NCBI GenBank assembly: GCA_900766135.1
Contig: CAAFUF010000002.1
Coordinates: 3,711-67,710, forward strand
Direction of reading: 5' to 3'
DNA length: 64,000 bases
Source of the DNA: Paenibacillaceae bacterium
GTDB taxonomy: Bacteria > Bacillota > Bacilli > Paenibacillales > Paenibacillaceae
Below, one piece after another: positions 42,527-52,024 of this stretch. The stretch's first letter is position 1; each line of letters opens with the position of its first letter. A program made the translations under genes and the position numbers. The notes beneath the pieces are model-generated. The model had not been told where the DNA came from and searched no databases. It was given only the letters and a program-made list of their open reading frames with translations.

Positions 42527-43374
42527 AGAAATCTGGCTTGAGCATGCTGCCGGTGCTCCTGTGGTTATGCCTGTTCCTGGTCGTGCCGATGCTGATCGTC
42601 GTGGGCATCTCTTTTATGGGGCGCGACGACCTCGGCAATGTGGTGCTGGATTTTAATCTGGATGCCTACGCGCTATTTTTCGATCCGCTATATTTGGGGA
42701 TTTATTGGGATACGATTCTGCTCTCGGTGCTGACGACCGCGTTGTGCCTGCTGCTCAGTTACCCGTTGGCTTACTGTATTGCAAATGCCGGCCCGAGAAT
42801 GCAAACCTGGGGCCTGGTGCTCATTACGGTGCCGTTCTGGATCAACTTCCTGATCCGCACTTATGCCTGGGTGCTGCTGCTGCGCACGCAAGGGATCGTG
42901 AACGAGCTCCTGCTGGGCATGGGGCTGGTCTCCGAACCGCTGCAGATGCTATACACCAAAGGCGCCGTGCTGCTCGGCATGGTTTATACGTTTATTCCGT
43001 TTATGGTGCTGCCGATATATGTGGCGCTGGAGCAAATGGACAAGAAGCTGCTGGAAGCGGCCAGCGATCTTGGAGCATCGCGCTGGAGGGCGTTCTGGCA
43101 CATTACGCTGCCGCAAACCAAGTCCGGGATCATGACCGGCTCGGTACTGGTGTACGTTTCGACGACCGGCATGTTTGTCGTGACCGACATCCTCGGCGGA
43201 GCGAAGTCGGCCATGATCAGCAACATCATCCAGAGCCAGTTCCTGGGGGCCCGCAACTGGCCGTTCGGCTCGGCGCTGTCCGTGATCTTCGTGATCACTT
43301 CGCTGATTCTGATCGCGTTGTTTAATCGGGCGATGACATCCCGGTATCAAAAGGTGCGGGAGGTGCGTTCATGA
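42523..43374 (+). CDS. potB: Spermidine/putrescine ABC transporter permease
   Basis: A 283-residue permease with six membrane segments and the EAA loop LLEAASDLGASRWRAF near residue 180, followed by ITLPQTKSGI. NFLIRTYAWVLLLR near 105 is typical of PotB. Overlaps of four bases with both neighbours give tight coupling. Confidence 0.92.
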   Translation: MKKSGLSMLPVLLWLCLFLVVPMLIVVGISFMGRDDLGNVVLDFNLDAYALFFDPLYLGIYWDTILLSVLTTALCLLLSYPLAYCIANAGPRMQTWGLVLITVPFWINFLIRTYAWVLLLRTQGIVNELLLGMGLVSEPLQMLYTKGAVLLGMVYTFIPFMVLPIYVALEQMDKKLLEAASDLGASRWRAFWHITLPQTKSGIMTGSVLVYVSTTGMFVVTDILGGAKSAMISNIIQSQFLGARNWPFGSALSVIFVITSLILIALFNRAMTSRYQKVREVRS

Positions 43375-44177
43375 AAACCAAAAGCCATCCGCTGCTCGGC
43401 GTTCATTCGCTGGTGATGATGATTTTTATCTATGTGCCGATTTTGTTTATCGTTGCTTATTCGTTTAACAGCTCCAGGCTGGCGGCCGATTGGAGCGGCT
43501 TTACGTTCGACTGGTACGTCTCGCTGTTCGAAAACCGCCATGTGATGGAGGCGCTGGCCAACAGCTTGACGGTGGCGATCGTCTCGACGGTGACCTCGAC
43601 GGTGCTCGGCACGCTGGCCGCGCTGGCGATGCGGAAGCTGGGCCGCCGCTATAAGGCGGGCATGGGCGGACTGCTGTACTTGCCGATCATTATCCCGGAT
43701 ATTATCATGGGCTTGTCCTTGCTGGTGCTGTTTAATCAACTGCATATGCCGCTTGGTAAAATGACGATTATCATCGCTCATATTACCTTCAGCTTGTCCT
43801 ACGTCTACGTTGTGGTCACCACCCGCCTTTCCGGCATGGGGGGACAACTGGAGGAGGCGGCGCAGGATTTGGGGGCGAGCTCATGGCAAACGTTCCGTCA
43901 CGTGACGTTGCCGCAAATCGCTCCGGGCATCATCTCCGGAGCTTTGATCGCGTTTACGCTGTCGCTCGACGACTTCATGGTCAGCTTTTTTGTCAGCGGG
44001 CCGAATTCGACCACGCTGCCGATTTATATCTATGGTCAGGTCAAAAGGGGTATTTCCCCGGAAATTAACGCGCTTTGCACGATTTTGATCCTGGTGACGG
44101 TGACTTTGATCTTCCTGGCGCAATTTATGCTGAATCGCGGCAAAGGCCAGAAGAAACAATCCGTGCTGCCGTTCTAG
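43371..44177 (+). CDS. potC: Spermidine/putrescine ABC transporter permease
   Basis: A 268-residue permease with six membrane segments, EAA loop QLEEAAQDLGASSWQTF near 160, and the PotC-like LDDFMVSFFVSGPNSTTLP near 205. It starts within the potB stop and partners with it in the membrane. Confidence 0.92.
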   Translation: MKTKSHPLLGVHSLVMMIFIYVPILFIVAYSFNSSRLAADWSGFTFDWYVSLFENRHVMEALANSLTVAIVSTVTSTVLGTLAALAMRKLGRRYKAGMGGLLYLPIIIPDIIMGLSLLVLFNQLHMPLGKMTIIIAHITFSLSYVYVVVTTRLSGMGGQLEEAAQDLGASSWQTFRHVTLPQIAPGIISGALIAFTLSLDDFMVSFFVSGPNSTTLPIYIYGQVKRGISPEINALCTILILVTVTLIFLAQFMLNRGKGQKKQSVLPF

Positions 44178-44224
44178 AAGGATCCTGATATTCGGAAATA
44201 ACGAAACGGAAGGGAGATTGGGAA

Positions 44225-45268
44225 TTGAACAAAAAGAAATGGGCCGGCCTCGTGCTGGCGGGGTTGATGGTTACCGGGCTGCTGTCCGGCTGCGGATCGT
44301 CCAAAGAGACGCTGAACATTTACAGCTGGGCCGACAATTTTGACGAGGAAGTGCTGGAGCAGTTCGAGAAGGAATTTGACGTGAAGATCAATTATGACGT
44401 GTTTGCGAACAACGAAGACCTGCTGGCCAAAATCAAGGCGGGCGGCGGCGGTTACGACCTCATTCAACCGTCCGATTACATGGTGGCCACGATGATCAAG
44501 CAGGATCTGCTGGCGCCGCTGGACATGAACAACATCCCGAACTTCGCCAATGTGTCCGATGCGTACAAGAACCCGGCCTATGACCCGGGGAACAAATACT
44601 CGATCGTATATACGTCCGGGGTGACGGGGATCGCCTACAACAAGAAATACGTCAAGGACGAGATCGACAGCTGGGAGGACCTGTGGAATCCCGAGTACAA
44701 GGGCAAGGTTATTTTGCTGGACGATAACCGCGAAGTGATCGGCATGGCCTTGAAAAAAGCCGGTCATTCGAACAGTTCCACCGACGAAGGCGAGATCACG
44801 GCCGCCGTGGAGGATCTGAAGAATTTGCTGCCAAGCGTGCTGGCTTTTGATACCGACAACATCAAGCAAAAAATGATTCAAGAGGAAGGCTGGATCGCCA
44901 CCGTATGGTCGGGCGACGCTTCCTACATCGCGCAGGACAACCCGGACGTGGCTTACGTCGTTCCGAAGGAAGGCGGCACCATCTGGTCAGACAACTATGC
45001 GATTCCGAAGGACTCGAAGCATAAAGAGCTGGCCGAGAAATTCATCAACTTCATGCTCGATCCGGAAGTGAGCGCGAAGAACTATGAATCCATCGGCTAC
45101 AGCGATCCGAATACGAAAGCGGCGGAGTTCCACAGCGAAGAGTATCGGAACGACAAGATGATCAATCTGTCGGAGGATGAGTTGTCCCGTACCGAATGGC
45201 TTGGCGACGTGGGCGACAAGCTGCAGCTGTACGACCGCTTCTGGACCGAATTGAAGAGCGGACGGTAG
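44225..45268 (+). CDS. potD: Spermidine/putrescine-binding lipoprotein
   Basis: A 347-residue binding protein anchored as a lipoprotein: signal segment and lipobox LLSGCGSS with Cys near 23. The mature start LNIYSWADNFDEEVLEQFEK and GYDLIQPSDYMVATMI are typical PotD features, as is WSGDASYIAQDNPDVAYVVP near 225. TTG 44225 has AAGGGAG 8 bases upstream. It ends the pot operon. Confidence 0.92.
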   Translation: MNKKKWAGLVLAGLMVTGLLSGCGSSKETLNIYSWADNFDEEVLEQFEKEFDVKINYDVFANNEDLLAKIKAGGGGYDLIQPSDYMVATMIKQDLLAPLDMNNIPNFANVSDAYKNPAYDPGNKYSIVYTSGVTGIAYNKKYVKDEIDSWEDLWNPEYKGKVILLDDNREVIGMALKKAGHSNSSTDEGEITAAVEDLKNLLPSVLAFDTDNIKQKMIQEEGWIATVWSGDASYIAQDNPDVAYVVPKEGGTIWSDNYAIPKDSKHKELAEKFINFMLDPEVSAKNYESIGYSDPNTKAAEFHSEEYRNDKMINLSEDELSRTEWLGDVGDKLQLYDRFWTELKSGR

Positions 45269-45290
45269 GATTTTCGATTGTTTCTGCGAG

Positions 45291-45335
45291 AGCGCCAGGC
45301 GCTTCCCGTCCGGGAAGGCGTACTGGCGTTTTTGC
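45291..45335 (+). terminator. Rho-independent terminator after potD
   Basis: A long stem built from GCGCCAG…CTGGCG and CTTCCCG/CGGGAAG followed by TTTTT. Confidence 0.85.
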
Positions 45336-45399
45336 GTACATGAATTTTTGCCACCAGGGTCATAATTTAGGTATTAACTTAAGAGGGTGGCGATATCCA

Positions 45400-46179
45400 A
45401 TGAAGCGTAACGCGGTAAAAATGATGACTTCGCTGATGACCGCAGGCCTGATGGTTTCCGGCGTGGCCGTGGTTCCGGCCGAAGCCGCGCCTAAGTCGCC
45501 GGTGGAGATCAGCGGTGGCGTGAACGCGGCAAGGCCGGCACTTCAGCAGGAACAGCAGGGCGTCAAGATCACGAACCATACGATCGAGAAGAAAATTCCC
45601 GAGGCGTCGATTAAGGTCGACTATCCGCAAATCAGCGGGTTGAAGCATAAATCGGTCCAGAAGAAGATCAATAAGCTGTTCAAGGAGAAGGCGGAAACGT
45701 TCGTGGCGAATGCGCTGAAGGAAGCGAAAGCGGGGCAGCCGACGACGCCCAGCGGGAATCCTTACGAATATGTGGGCACCTATAAGGTGACGTACAACCG
45801 CGACGGGGTGCTGAGCCTGTATCAGGATCTGTATTTCTACACCGGCGGGGCGCATGGGATCACCGTACGTGAGGGTCTGACGTTCCGGCTGGATAACGGA
45901 AAGCTGCTGACATTGGACGAGTTGCTCCGGGCCAACCCGAATTACCGCAGCATCGTCGATCCGGCAATTGCCAAGAAGCTGCAGGAAACCGACGGGTATT
46001 TCGGCAACTTCAAGACGATCGGCCCGAATCCGTCCTATTATGTGCAGGACGACGGCGTTACGATCTTTTTCCAGCTGTACGATTATGTGCCTTACGCGTT
46101 TGGTTTTCCGGAATTTCATTTTCCGTTCGCCCAACTGCTGCCGCCGGGGACGAATCCGTTTGATTTCAAAACGCGTTAA
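45400..46179 (+). CDS. Secreted DUF4163/DUF3298 protein
   Basis: A 259-residue exported protein. A signal peptide with cleavage after AEA near residue 30 is followed by a DUF4163 part (ISGLKHKSVQKKINKLFKE) and a C-terminal DUF3298 domain (YFYTGGAHGITVREGLTF, DDGVTIFFQLYDYVPYAFG). Similar domains occur in RsiV and PdaC of Bacillus, which act at the wall; here there is no membrane anchor or catalytic domain. ATG 45400 follows AGAGGGTGG. Role unknown. Confidence 0.82.
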   Translation: MKRNAVKMMTSLMTAGLMVSGVAVVPAEAAPKSPVEISGGVNAARPALQQEQQGVKITNHTIEKKIPEASIKVDYPQISGLKHKSVQKKINKLFKEKAETFVANALKEAKAGQPTTPSGNPYEYVGTYKVTYNRDGVLSLYQDLYFYTGGAHGITVREGLTFRLDNGKLLTLDELLRANPNYRSIVDPAIAKKLQETDGYFGNFKTIGPNPSYYVQDDGVTIFFQLYDYVPYAFGFPEFHFPFAQLLPPGTNPFDFKTR

Positions 46180-46252
46180 ACGTTTGATTCCTTTACCGTT
46201 CTCTTGGGCAGGTTGCTGCCGGGAGGGCGGTTTTTGAATGGGGCGAGGGGAA

Positions 46253-46431
46253 AATATTGCATTTTGTACAACAATTTGGCCGGGTTCAGCGTGTTCGAGG
46301 GCGAATTGTTGTATAAAGTGCAACAATATTGCTGGAGCAGGTCGGATGAGCCCGAAAATGTTGTAGGGAATACAACAATCTTCGCGAAATAAACGATTTC
46401 GGGGCAAAAGTGTTGCAGGGAATACAACAAT
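46253..46431. repeat. Four-unit palindromic repeat element, copy 5 (about 179 bp)
   Basis: In the 445-base gap before uxaC. Two units of the form ATTGTTG…CAACAAT (46253, 46305) are followed by two reversed units ending TACAACAAT (46379, 46431). Pitch is 52 and 52 with an inner span of 75. Three of the units are clear palindromes with 7-base arms. Same arrangement as the other copies but unrelated unit sequence. Confidence 0.72.
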
Positions 46432-46543
46432 TTGTCTCCAGTCTTCAACCCAAATGAAGACAGAATCTGCATAGCCCCCATGCACGCACGGAGCTTGGTA
46501 ACGTCCCGCGTCCATAAAACTCCTTGCGTTTTGCCGGGAAACC

Positions 46544-46582
46544 TTTACAATAGGAATCAGCAGAATAATGTTAACGTGAACA
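46544..46582 (+). promoter_or_regulatory. uxaC promoter with overlapping operator
   Basis: TTTACA, 16-base spacer, TAATGT (46566-46571). TGTTAACGTGAACA (46569-46582), a near-perfect palindrome of LacI type, overlaps the -10 and would block transcription when bound. The LacI protein encoded downstream of uxaC is the obvious candidate. Confidence 0.6.
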
Positions 46583-46624
46583 ATGGGATGGTCCTAAGGA
46601 TCTAAACGAAGGGAGAACGGGAAC

Positions 46625-48037
46625 ATGGCGAAGAAGTTTTTGGGGAAAAATTTTCTGCTGAACAGTGACACGGCGGAGGTGTTGTATCATCAATACGCAA
46701 AGGATCTGCCGATCATCGATTACCACTGCCACTTGAGTCCGCAGGAAATCTACGAGAACAAGACGTTCCGCAACCTGACCGAGGCCTGGCTGGGCGGCGA
46801 CCACTACAAATGGCGGGTAATGCGGGCTTGCGGCGTAGACGAGGAGCTCATCACCGGAGGGGCGGACGATTACGACAAGTTCCTGGCTTGGGCCAAGGTC
46901 GTGCCGCAGCTGCTCGGCAATCCGCTCTACCATTGGACGCATCTGGAGCTGCAACGGTTCTTCGGCATCCATGAGCTGTTGAACGAGAAGAACGCCCCGG
47001 CCATTTGGGATAAAGCCAACGCCAAGCTGCAAAGCGAAGGGTTCGGCGCACGAGACCTGATTACGAAGTCGAAGGTGACGGTGGTGTGCACAACCGATGA
47101 TCCGGCGGATTCGCTCGAATACCATTTGAAGATCAAGGAGCTGGAGGGCTTCGACACGGCCGTGCTGCCGAGCTTCCGCCCCGACAAGTTCCTGGAGATC
47201 AACCGCGATACGTTTAAGCCTTGGCTGACGAAGCTGGAGGCGGCTACGGGCAAGCCGATCCCGAACTACGGGGCGCTATTGGACGCGTTGCGCGAACGGA
47301 TCGACTTCTTCCATGAGATCGGCGGCCGCGTGTCCGACCATGCGCTGGATACGCTCGAGTACCGTGAGACGACGCTGAAAGAGGTGGAGGCGATCTTCGC
47401 CAAAGCGCTGAGCAAGGGCTCCGTAACGCCGGTGGAAGAACGGAAATACAAATCGTATACGATGCGGTTCCTCGGCAAGGAATATGCCGCTCGCGGGTGG
47501 GCGATGCAGTTGCATATCCATGCGCTGCGGAACACGAACACGGCGATGTTCAAGCGGCTTGGCCCGGATACCGGCTACGACGCGATCAACGACGGGCCGC
47601 TGGCCGAAGCGCTGGCGGGGCTGCTCGATGCCTTGGAGCAGGATGGCGGGCTGCCGAAGACGATCCTGTATTCGCTGAACCCGAACGATTACTGGGCGCT
47701 CGCCAGCATCATGGGCAGCTTTCAGGGCGGCGGCGTGCCGGGCAAGATTCAATTCGGCACCGCCTGGTGGTTTAACGACAACAAGGATGGGATGATCCAG
47801 CAAATGCGTACGCTGGCCAATTTCGGCGTGTTGTCGCAGTTCCTCGGGATGCTGACGGACTCCCGCAGCTTCCTGTCGTATACGCGGCATGAGTATTTCC
47901 GCCGCCTGCTGTGCGACGTGCTCGGCGATTGGGTTGACCGCGGCGAGGCGCCGGAGGACTTTGAATTGCTGGGACGTATCGTTACCGACATTTGCTACGG
48001 CAATTCGAAGCGGTATTTTGCTTTTCCGGAACAATAG
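46625..48037 (+). CDS. uxaC: Glucuronate (uronate) isomerase
   Basis: A 470-residue amidohydrolase-like enzyme converting D-glucuronate or D-galacturonate to the ketouronate, first step of uronate breakdown. Metal-binding DYHCHLSP lies at 32-39, GGDHYKWRVMRACGV near 58, VVCTTDDPADSLEYH near 158 and MLTDSRSFLSYTRHEYFRR near 415. The length equals the family. AAGGGAG precedes the ATG. Later pathway genes (uxaB, uxuA, kdgK) are not in the window. The next gene encodes a LacI regulator. Confidence 0.95.
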   Translation: MAKKFLGKNFLLNSDTAEVLYHQYAKDLPIIDYHCHLSPQEIYENKTFRNLTEAWLGGDHYKWRVMRACGVDEELITGGADDYDKFLAWAKVVPQLLGNPLYHWTHLELQRFFGIHELLNEKNAPAIWDKANAKLQSEGFGARDLITKSKVTVVCTTDDPADSLEYHLKIKELEGFDTAVLPSFRPDKFLEINRDTFKPWLTKLEAATGKPIPNYGALLDALRERIDFFHEIGGRVSDHALDTLEYRETTLKEVEAIFAKALSKGSVTPVEERKYKSYTMRFLGKEYAARGWAMQLHIHALRNTNTAMFKRLGPDTGYDAINDGPLAEALAGLLDALEQDGGLPKTILYSLNPNDYWALASIMGSFQGGGVPGKIQFGTAWWFNDNKDGMIQQMRTLANFGVLSQFLGMLTDSRSFLSYTRHEYFRRLLCDVLGDWVDRGEAPEDFELLGRIVTDICYGNSKRYFAFPEQ

Positions 48038-48056
48038 AAAGGATTGACGCTGCTTC

Positions 48057-49058
48057 ATGTCCGCTACGATCAAAGACATCGCCCGGCTGGCGAATGTCTC
48101 GCATATGACGGTTTCCCGGGCGTTAAACAACAGTCCGCTCATCAAAGAGGAGACCAAACGCAAAATCCTGGAGATCGCCGAGCAGCTGCACTACGTGCCG
48201 AATGTGAATGCCAAAAGCCTGGTGCTGCAGCGCTCGCATACGATCGGATTGTTTTTCACCAGCATGGTCCAGGGGACGTCCTCCAACTTCCTCGCGGAGG
48301 CGATCCGCGGCGTGGGTCAGGAGGTGGGCGTCCAGTATAACTTGTTTCTGCGGGGCATCGACGATTTTCAGGAGTTTAGCTCGATCCACCGCCGCCGGTT
48401 TGACGGTATCCTGCTGATGAGCCAAAGCGAAGGCGATGATATGTTTATCCGCCATGTGCGGGAGCAGGAGATTCCGCTGGTCGTGCTGAACCGGAACGTT
48501 GGCGACCCGGGGATCGTTAATTTCGTATCCAATGACCGGGAGGGGGCCTGCGCGTTGACTCGCCATTTCATCGAATCGGGCCATACGCGCATCGGTCTGG
48601 TGGAAGGGATCACCGGCTACAAGTCGACGCAGGAGCGCAAGGAGGGCTATCTGGGAGCCATGACGTCCGCTGGCCTGGAGATCAGGAAGGAATGGGTCGT
48701 AGAGGGTCGCTACGACGTGGAGAGCGGCTATCTGGCGATGGGCCGGCTGATGGCGCTGACGGAACGGCCGACCGCGGTGTTCTGCTGCAACGACGACATG
48801 GCGATCGGCGCGATGAAGGCGGCCGCGGAGGCGGGGTTGCGGATTCCCGCGGACGTCTCGGTTGCCGGCTTCGACGACATCGGCTTCTCGCACTACACGA
48901 ATCCGCCGCTCACCACGGTGCAGCGCCCGATCGAGCAGCTCAGCCGGATGGGCGCGCGCAAGATCCTCGAGCTGATCGAGGGGCCGCCGGCCGGCGGGGA
49001 GCTGGTGCTGCTGGACACGCGGCTGGTGTGCCGCGAGTCGGTCGGGGCGCTGCGCTAA
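48057..49058 (+). CDS. LacI-family regulator, probably of uxaC
   Basis: A 333-residue repressor with an N-terminal helix-turn-helix (TIKDIARLANVSHMTVSRALNN … YVPNVNAKSL) and a periplasmic-binding-protein-like effector domain (about 60-330; DDMAIGAMKAAAEAG, VAGFDDIGFSHY). It lies 19 bases after uxaC, so it is likely co-transcribed and autoregulated through the palindrome overlapping the uxaC promoter. A uronate or its product is the probable inducer, by context. Confidence 0.9.
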   Translation: MSATIKDIARLANVSHMTVSRALNNSPLIKEETKRKILEIAEQLHYVPNVNAKSLVLQRSHTIGLFFTSMVQGTSSNFLAEAIRGVGQEVGVQYNLFLRGIDDFQEFSSIHRRRFDGILLMSQSEGDDMFIRHVREQEIPLVVLNRNVGDPGIVNFVSNDREGACALTRHFIESGHTRIGLVEGITGYKSTQERKEGYLGAMTSAGLEIRKEWVVEGRYDVESGYLAMGRLMALTERPTAVFCCNDDMAIGAMKAAAEAGLRIPADVSVAGFDDIGFSHYTNPPLTTVQRPIEQLSRMGARKILELIEGPPAGGELVLLDTRLVCRESVGALR

Positions 49059-49137
49059 GCCGCCGGACAGGTGAGCAGCGGGTCGGCAGAAGCACCGGCT
49101 CGAACCTACGGCGGATGGGGGCGACGAGTGTTGCAGG

Positions 49138-49420
49138 GAGCGCTGCCCCTTAATCGCGCGGGTAGATCGCCAATCGGCGGGAGCGTTGCCCTAAACCGCG
49201 CTGGAAGATCGCCAATCAGCAGGAGCGTTACCCTAAACCGTGCGGGTAGATCGCAATTGGCAGGGAGCGCTGCCCTAAACCGCGCTGGAAGATCGCCAAA
49301 TCGGCAGGGAGCGTTGCCCTAAACCGTGCGGGTAGATCGCCAATCAGCAGGAGCGTTACCCTAAACCGCGCGGGTAGATCGCCAATCGGCAGGGAGTGTT
49401 ACCCTAAACCGTGGCAGTGT
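49138..49420. repeat. Minisatellite, seven units of about 43 bp
   Basis: Units begin at 49138, 49181, 49223, 49265, 49309, 49351 and 49394 (steps of 42-44). A consensus core reads GAGCGTTGCCCTAAACCG then GGTAGATCGCCAATC. The steps are not steadily divisible by three, so the in-frame peptide repeat that can be read in part of it is unlikely to be a gene. Confidence 0.85.
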
Positions 49421-49528
49421 GATCCCGTTAGGGCCGAGGGTCGGTTTTGCCTGGCTAACTAAGTCCGGATGGCCGACTAGCGATTTAGCGTACCTCTTCT
49501 ACTGTTTTGACCTGCACTCTTGTGAAAA

Positions 49529-49706
49529 CCTGCAAATGTGCAGGCTTTTATGGGAATTTTGAGGTTCTTGGGCAGAAACCTGCAAAAGTGCAGGAATTTT
49601 TCGGGTTTCGGGACAAAAGAGGCATATGCTGCAAAAAAACCTGCACATTTGCAGGTTTTTTTGCTCTAGTAGGTCATTTTGGAGAAAAAGCCTGCATTTT
49701 TGCAGG
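49529..49706. repeat. Four-unit palindromic repeat element, copy 6 (178 bp)
   Basis: Four copies of a 16-base near-palindrome: CCTGCAAATGTGCAGG (49529), CCTGCAAAAGTGCAGG (49579), then reversed CCTGCACATTTGCAGG (49640) and CCTGCATTTTTGCAGG (49691). Pitch is 50 and 51, inner span 77. It lies in the 812-base gap between lacI and adeC. The centre asymmetry shows the forward-forward-reverse-reverse order. Confidence 0.8.
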
Positions 49707-49790
49707 AATTTAGCGTGCGCTACGCTGTGGAGCAGGCATCTCGAAGCTGGGATTCCGGGCAACGAGGGGATGATCGCCGTCAGCGCTATG

Positions 49791-49830
49791 ATAAAAACCC
49801 GCCAGAAAAAATCATCTGGCGGGTTTTTAT
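49791..49830. terminator. Bidirectional terminator before adeC end
   Basis: AAAAACCCGCCAGA / TCTGGCGGGTTTTT perfect stem, 8-base loop, T's on both strands. It ends adeC on the minus strand. Confidence 0.92.
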
Positions 49831-49870
49831 CATGGAGTGGGGTGTAGGCGACTCGCAGTTTTAGCCGGGG

Positions 49871-51670
49871 TTAACCGACTTCCACCGGAACGAGCTTAAA
49901 CTCGTTCACGTCGGCCAGGCCCCGGTTGGTGATGCGCAGCTCGGGAATGACCGGCAGGGCGATCAGCGAAAACGTCATGAACGGCGCGTTCAGTTGGCAG
50001 CCGAGCTGCTTCCAAGCGGCCTCGAGCTCCTTCACCTGGGCGACGACCGTCTCCAGCGGCTGATCGGACATCAGGCCGGCGATGACCATCGGCACGGCGG
50101 CCAACACTTGGCCGTCGAGTACGGCGATCATGCCGCCGCCCAGCTTCGCCAGTTCGTTTGCGGCAAAAGCCATGTCCTCGGAATTCGTACCCATGACGAG
50201 CAGGTTGTGGCTGTCATGCGCAACGGTGGAGGCCACGGCCCCTTGCTTCAGGCCAAACCCCCGCGCGAAGGCGAGGGACAACTCGCCGGAACCGCGGTGA
50301 CGGTCGATGCAGGCCAGCGTGGCGATGTCCTGCTCGGCGGCCGGACGCACGACTCCATCCCCGTCAACCGGAACGGTTGCCTTCCCCTTCGTCGTGCGGG
50401 CGCTATTCTCGATCACGTCGATGACGTGGATCGTCGTTTCCGTTTTGCCGCTGGCGCTGCTGCGGTAGAGGAAATCGTCGGCGGTCAGCGGACGCGCCAG
50501 TTTCACCGAGGCGCGCGCCCGCGCCGGATACGGGTACGCCGGGAACGGGGCGCGGAGCTGCCCGGCGTCGTAGGCGACCTTGCCGTCGGTGATGACGGTC
50601 GACGGCTCCATTCGCCGCAGGTCGCCGATCAGCAGCAGGTCCGCGCATTTGCCCGGAGCGATGCCGCCCAAGTCGCCGTCGACCTTGAAGTACCGCGCCG
50701 TGTTGATCGTCCCCATCTGAATCGCGGTAACCGGATCGACCCCTTCCTCGATGGCCCGGCGCACGACATGGTTCATGTGGCCTTGCTCGATCAGCGTTTG
50801 CGGATAAACGTCGTCGGTGACCAGAAGGATGTTCGAAGGGTTAACCTGATCTTCGGTGACCACCTTGATCACTTCCTTGACGTCATGCCATGCGGAGCCT
50901 TCGCGGATCATCAGGTGCATGCCGATGCGCAGCTTGGCGAGCCCTTGCTCCCGCGTCACTGTCTCGTGACAGGAGGTAACGCCCGAGGCCGCGTACGCCT
51001 GCAACATGCGCTCGTCGTCGCTCGGAAAATGCCCGGTTACGGTTTTGCCTGCTTCCATCGTTGCTTGAATCTCGCCGAGCATTTTGGGATCTCCGTACAC
51101 GACCCCGGGGAAATTCATGACTTCGCCCAGCCCCTCGACGCCGTCCCAGGTCATCCCCTCGGCAATATCGCCGGTGTCCAGCGACGCTCCGGCATCCTCC
51201 AAATGATCGGTGGCCGGTACACAGGAAGGGAACGTGGTGTAAACCTTAAGCGGCAGGCCCTGGCCTTCCTCGTGCATCCAGCGCACGCCCTCCGCGCCGA
51301 ACACGTTGGCGATTTCGTGCGGGTCCATAAAGATGCCGGTCGTCCCTTTGGCCAGCGCAGCTTTGGCGAACTCGGCCACCGACAGCATGGTGCTCTCGAC
51401 GTGCATGTGTCCGTCCAGGAGCCCGGGGACGATATGTCGTCCTGCCGCGTCGACAACGACGGTGTTCTCACCGATCGTGTGCGCCGCGTCCCCTACGAAG
51501 GCGATTCGCCCTGCAGCAACGGCGACGTCCGTCTGCGGCTGCAGCTCTCCGGTGTAGACGTTGACCAGGGTCCCGCCTTTGACGACCAGGTCGGCCTTGA
51601 CTTTGCCCATGGCGACATCCGCCAATGTGCGGCTTACTTCATACAGCTTCTTCCTTGCAGTTTGTTTCAT
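49871..51670 (-). CDS. adeC: Adenine deaminase
   Basis: A 599-residue amidohydrolase that converts adenine to hypoxanthine and ammonia. The metal-binding GLLDGHMHVEST lies near 83-94, GIFMDPHEIANVFG near 110, GHFPSDDERM near 215, DDVYPQTL near 285 and the C-terminal domain has SHDSHNLLVMGT near 490, all typical of Ade. The ATG at 51670 has AAAGGAG upstream at a slightly long distance. It is monocistronic on the minus strand with no purine riboswitch that I can recognise in the upstream repeats. Confidence 0.94.
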   Translation of the reverse strand: MKQTARKKLYEVSRTLADVAMGKVKADLVVKGGTLVNVYTGELQPQTDVAVAAGRIAFVGDAAHTIGENTVVVDAAGRHIVPGLLDGHMHVESTMLSVAEFAKAALAKGTTGIFMDPHEIANVFGAEGVRWMHEEGQGLPLKVYTTFPSCVPATDHLEDAGASLDTGDIAEGMTWDGVEGLGEVMNFPGVVYGDPKMLGEIQATMEAGKTVTGHFPSDDERMLQAYAASGVTSCHETVTREQGLAKLRIGMHLMIREGSAWHDVKEVIKVVTEDQVNPSNILLVTDDVYPQTLIEQGHMNHVVRRAIEEGVDPVTAIQMGTINTARYFKVDGDLGGIAPGKCADLLLIGDLRRMEPSTVITDGKVAYDAGQLRAPFPAYPYPARARASVKLARPLTADDFLYRSSASGKTETTIHVIDVIENSARTTKGKATVPVDGDGVVRPAAEQDIATLACIDRHRGSGELSLAFARGFGLKQGAVASTVAHDSHNLLVMGTNSEDMAFAANELAKLGGGMIAVLDGQVLAAVPMVIAGLMSDQPLETVVAQVKELEAAWKQLGCQLNAPFMTFSLIALPVIPELRITNRGLADVNEFKLVPVEVG

Positions 51671-51883
51671 CTCCCGATCCGCTCCTTTAATGAGGTAGTT
51701 AATAAATCCATCGTTCAACCCAACCAAGTCAAGTCACTCGATGTCACGCAATGTCACGCTAAGTACGCCAATCACGCCCTGCCTTGCCAAGCAACTCAAA
51801 AGCAGCAAGCCCCCAGTAAATCCGGGCATACTTACTACCTATCGGAGGCACGACAATCTAAGCACACCAAACCAGTAAGCAAT

Positions 51884-52012
51884 CCCAACGCACCGAGCCC
51901 ACCGAGCCCAACGAGTACACCGAGCCCACCAAGCCCACCAAGCCCACCAAGCCCACCAAGCACACCAAGCCCACCAACCACACCAACCACACCAACCACA
52001 CTAACCACACCA
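51884..52012. repeat. 9-bp microsatellite (CCCACCAAG type)
   Basis: About 14 nine-base units, first near CACCGAGCC, then pure CCCACCAAG, then CCAACCACA. Nine is divisible by three, so an open Pro/Thr/Ser frame results, but there is no start context. Together with the next three entries and the stretch 52524-52794 (GC-rich, nothing recognised) it fills the 1.2-kb gap before clpP. Confidence 0.8.
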
Positions 52013-52024
52013 AATCGCTCCAGC

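Noticed and set aside
49071..49322. A peptide-repeat gene reading LNRAGRSP repeats
   Set aside because: The underlying unit steps vary from 42 to 44 bases, breaking the frame later in the array; no ribosome binding site or relatives known.
49529..49706. CRISPR-like array of spaced repeats
   Set aside because: Only four short repeats, orientation flips after the second, and no cas genes are present in the window.
51671..51720. Purine riboswitch upstream of adeC
   Set aside because: No recognisable purine aptamer core or following terminator on the minus strand; the region is repetitive.
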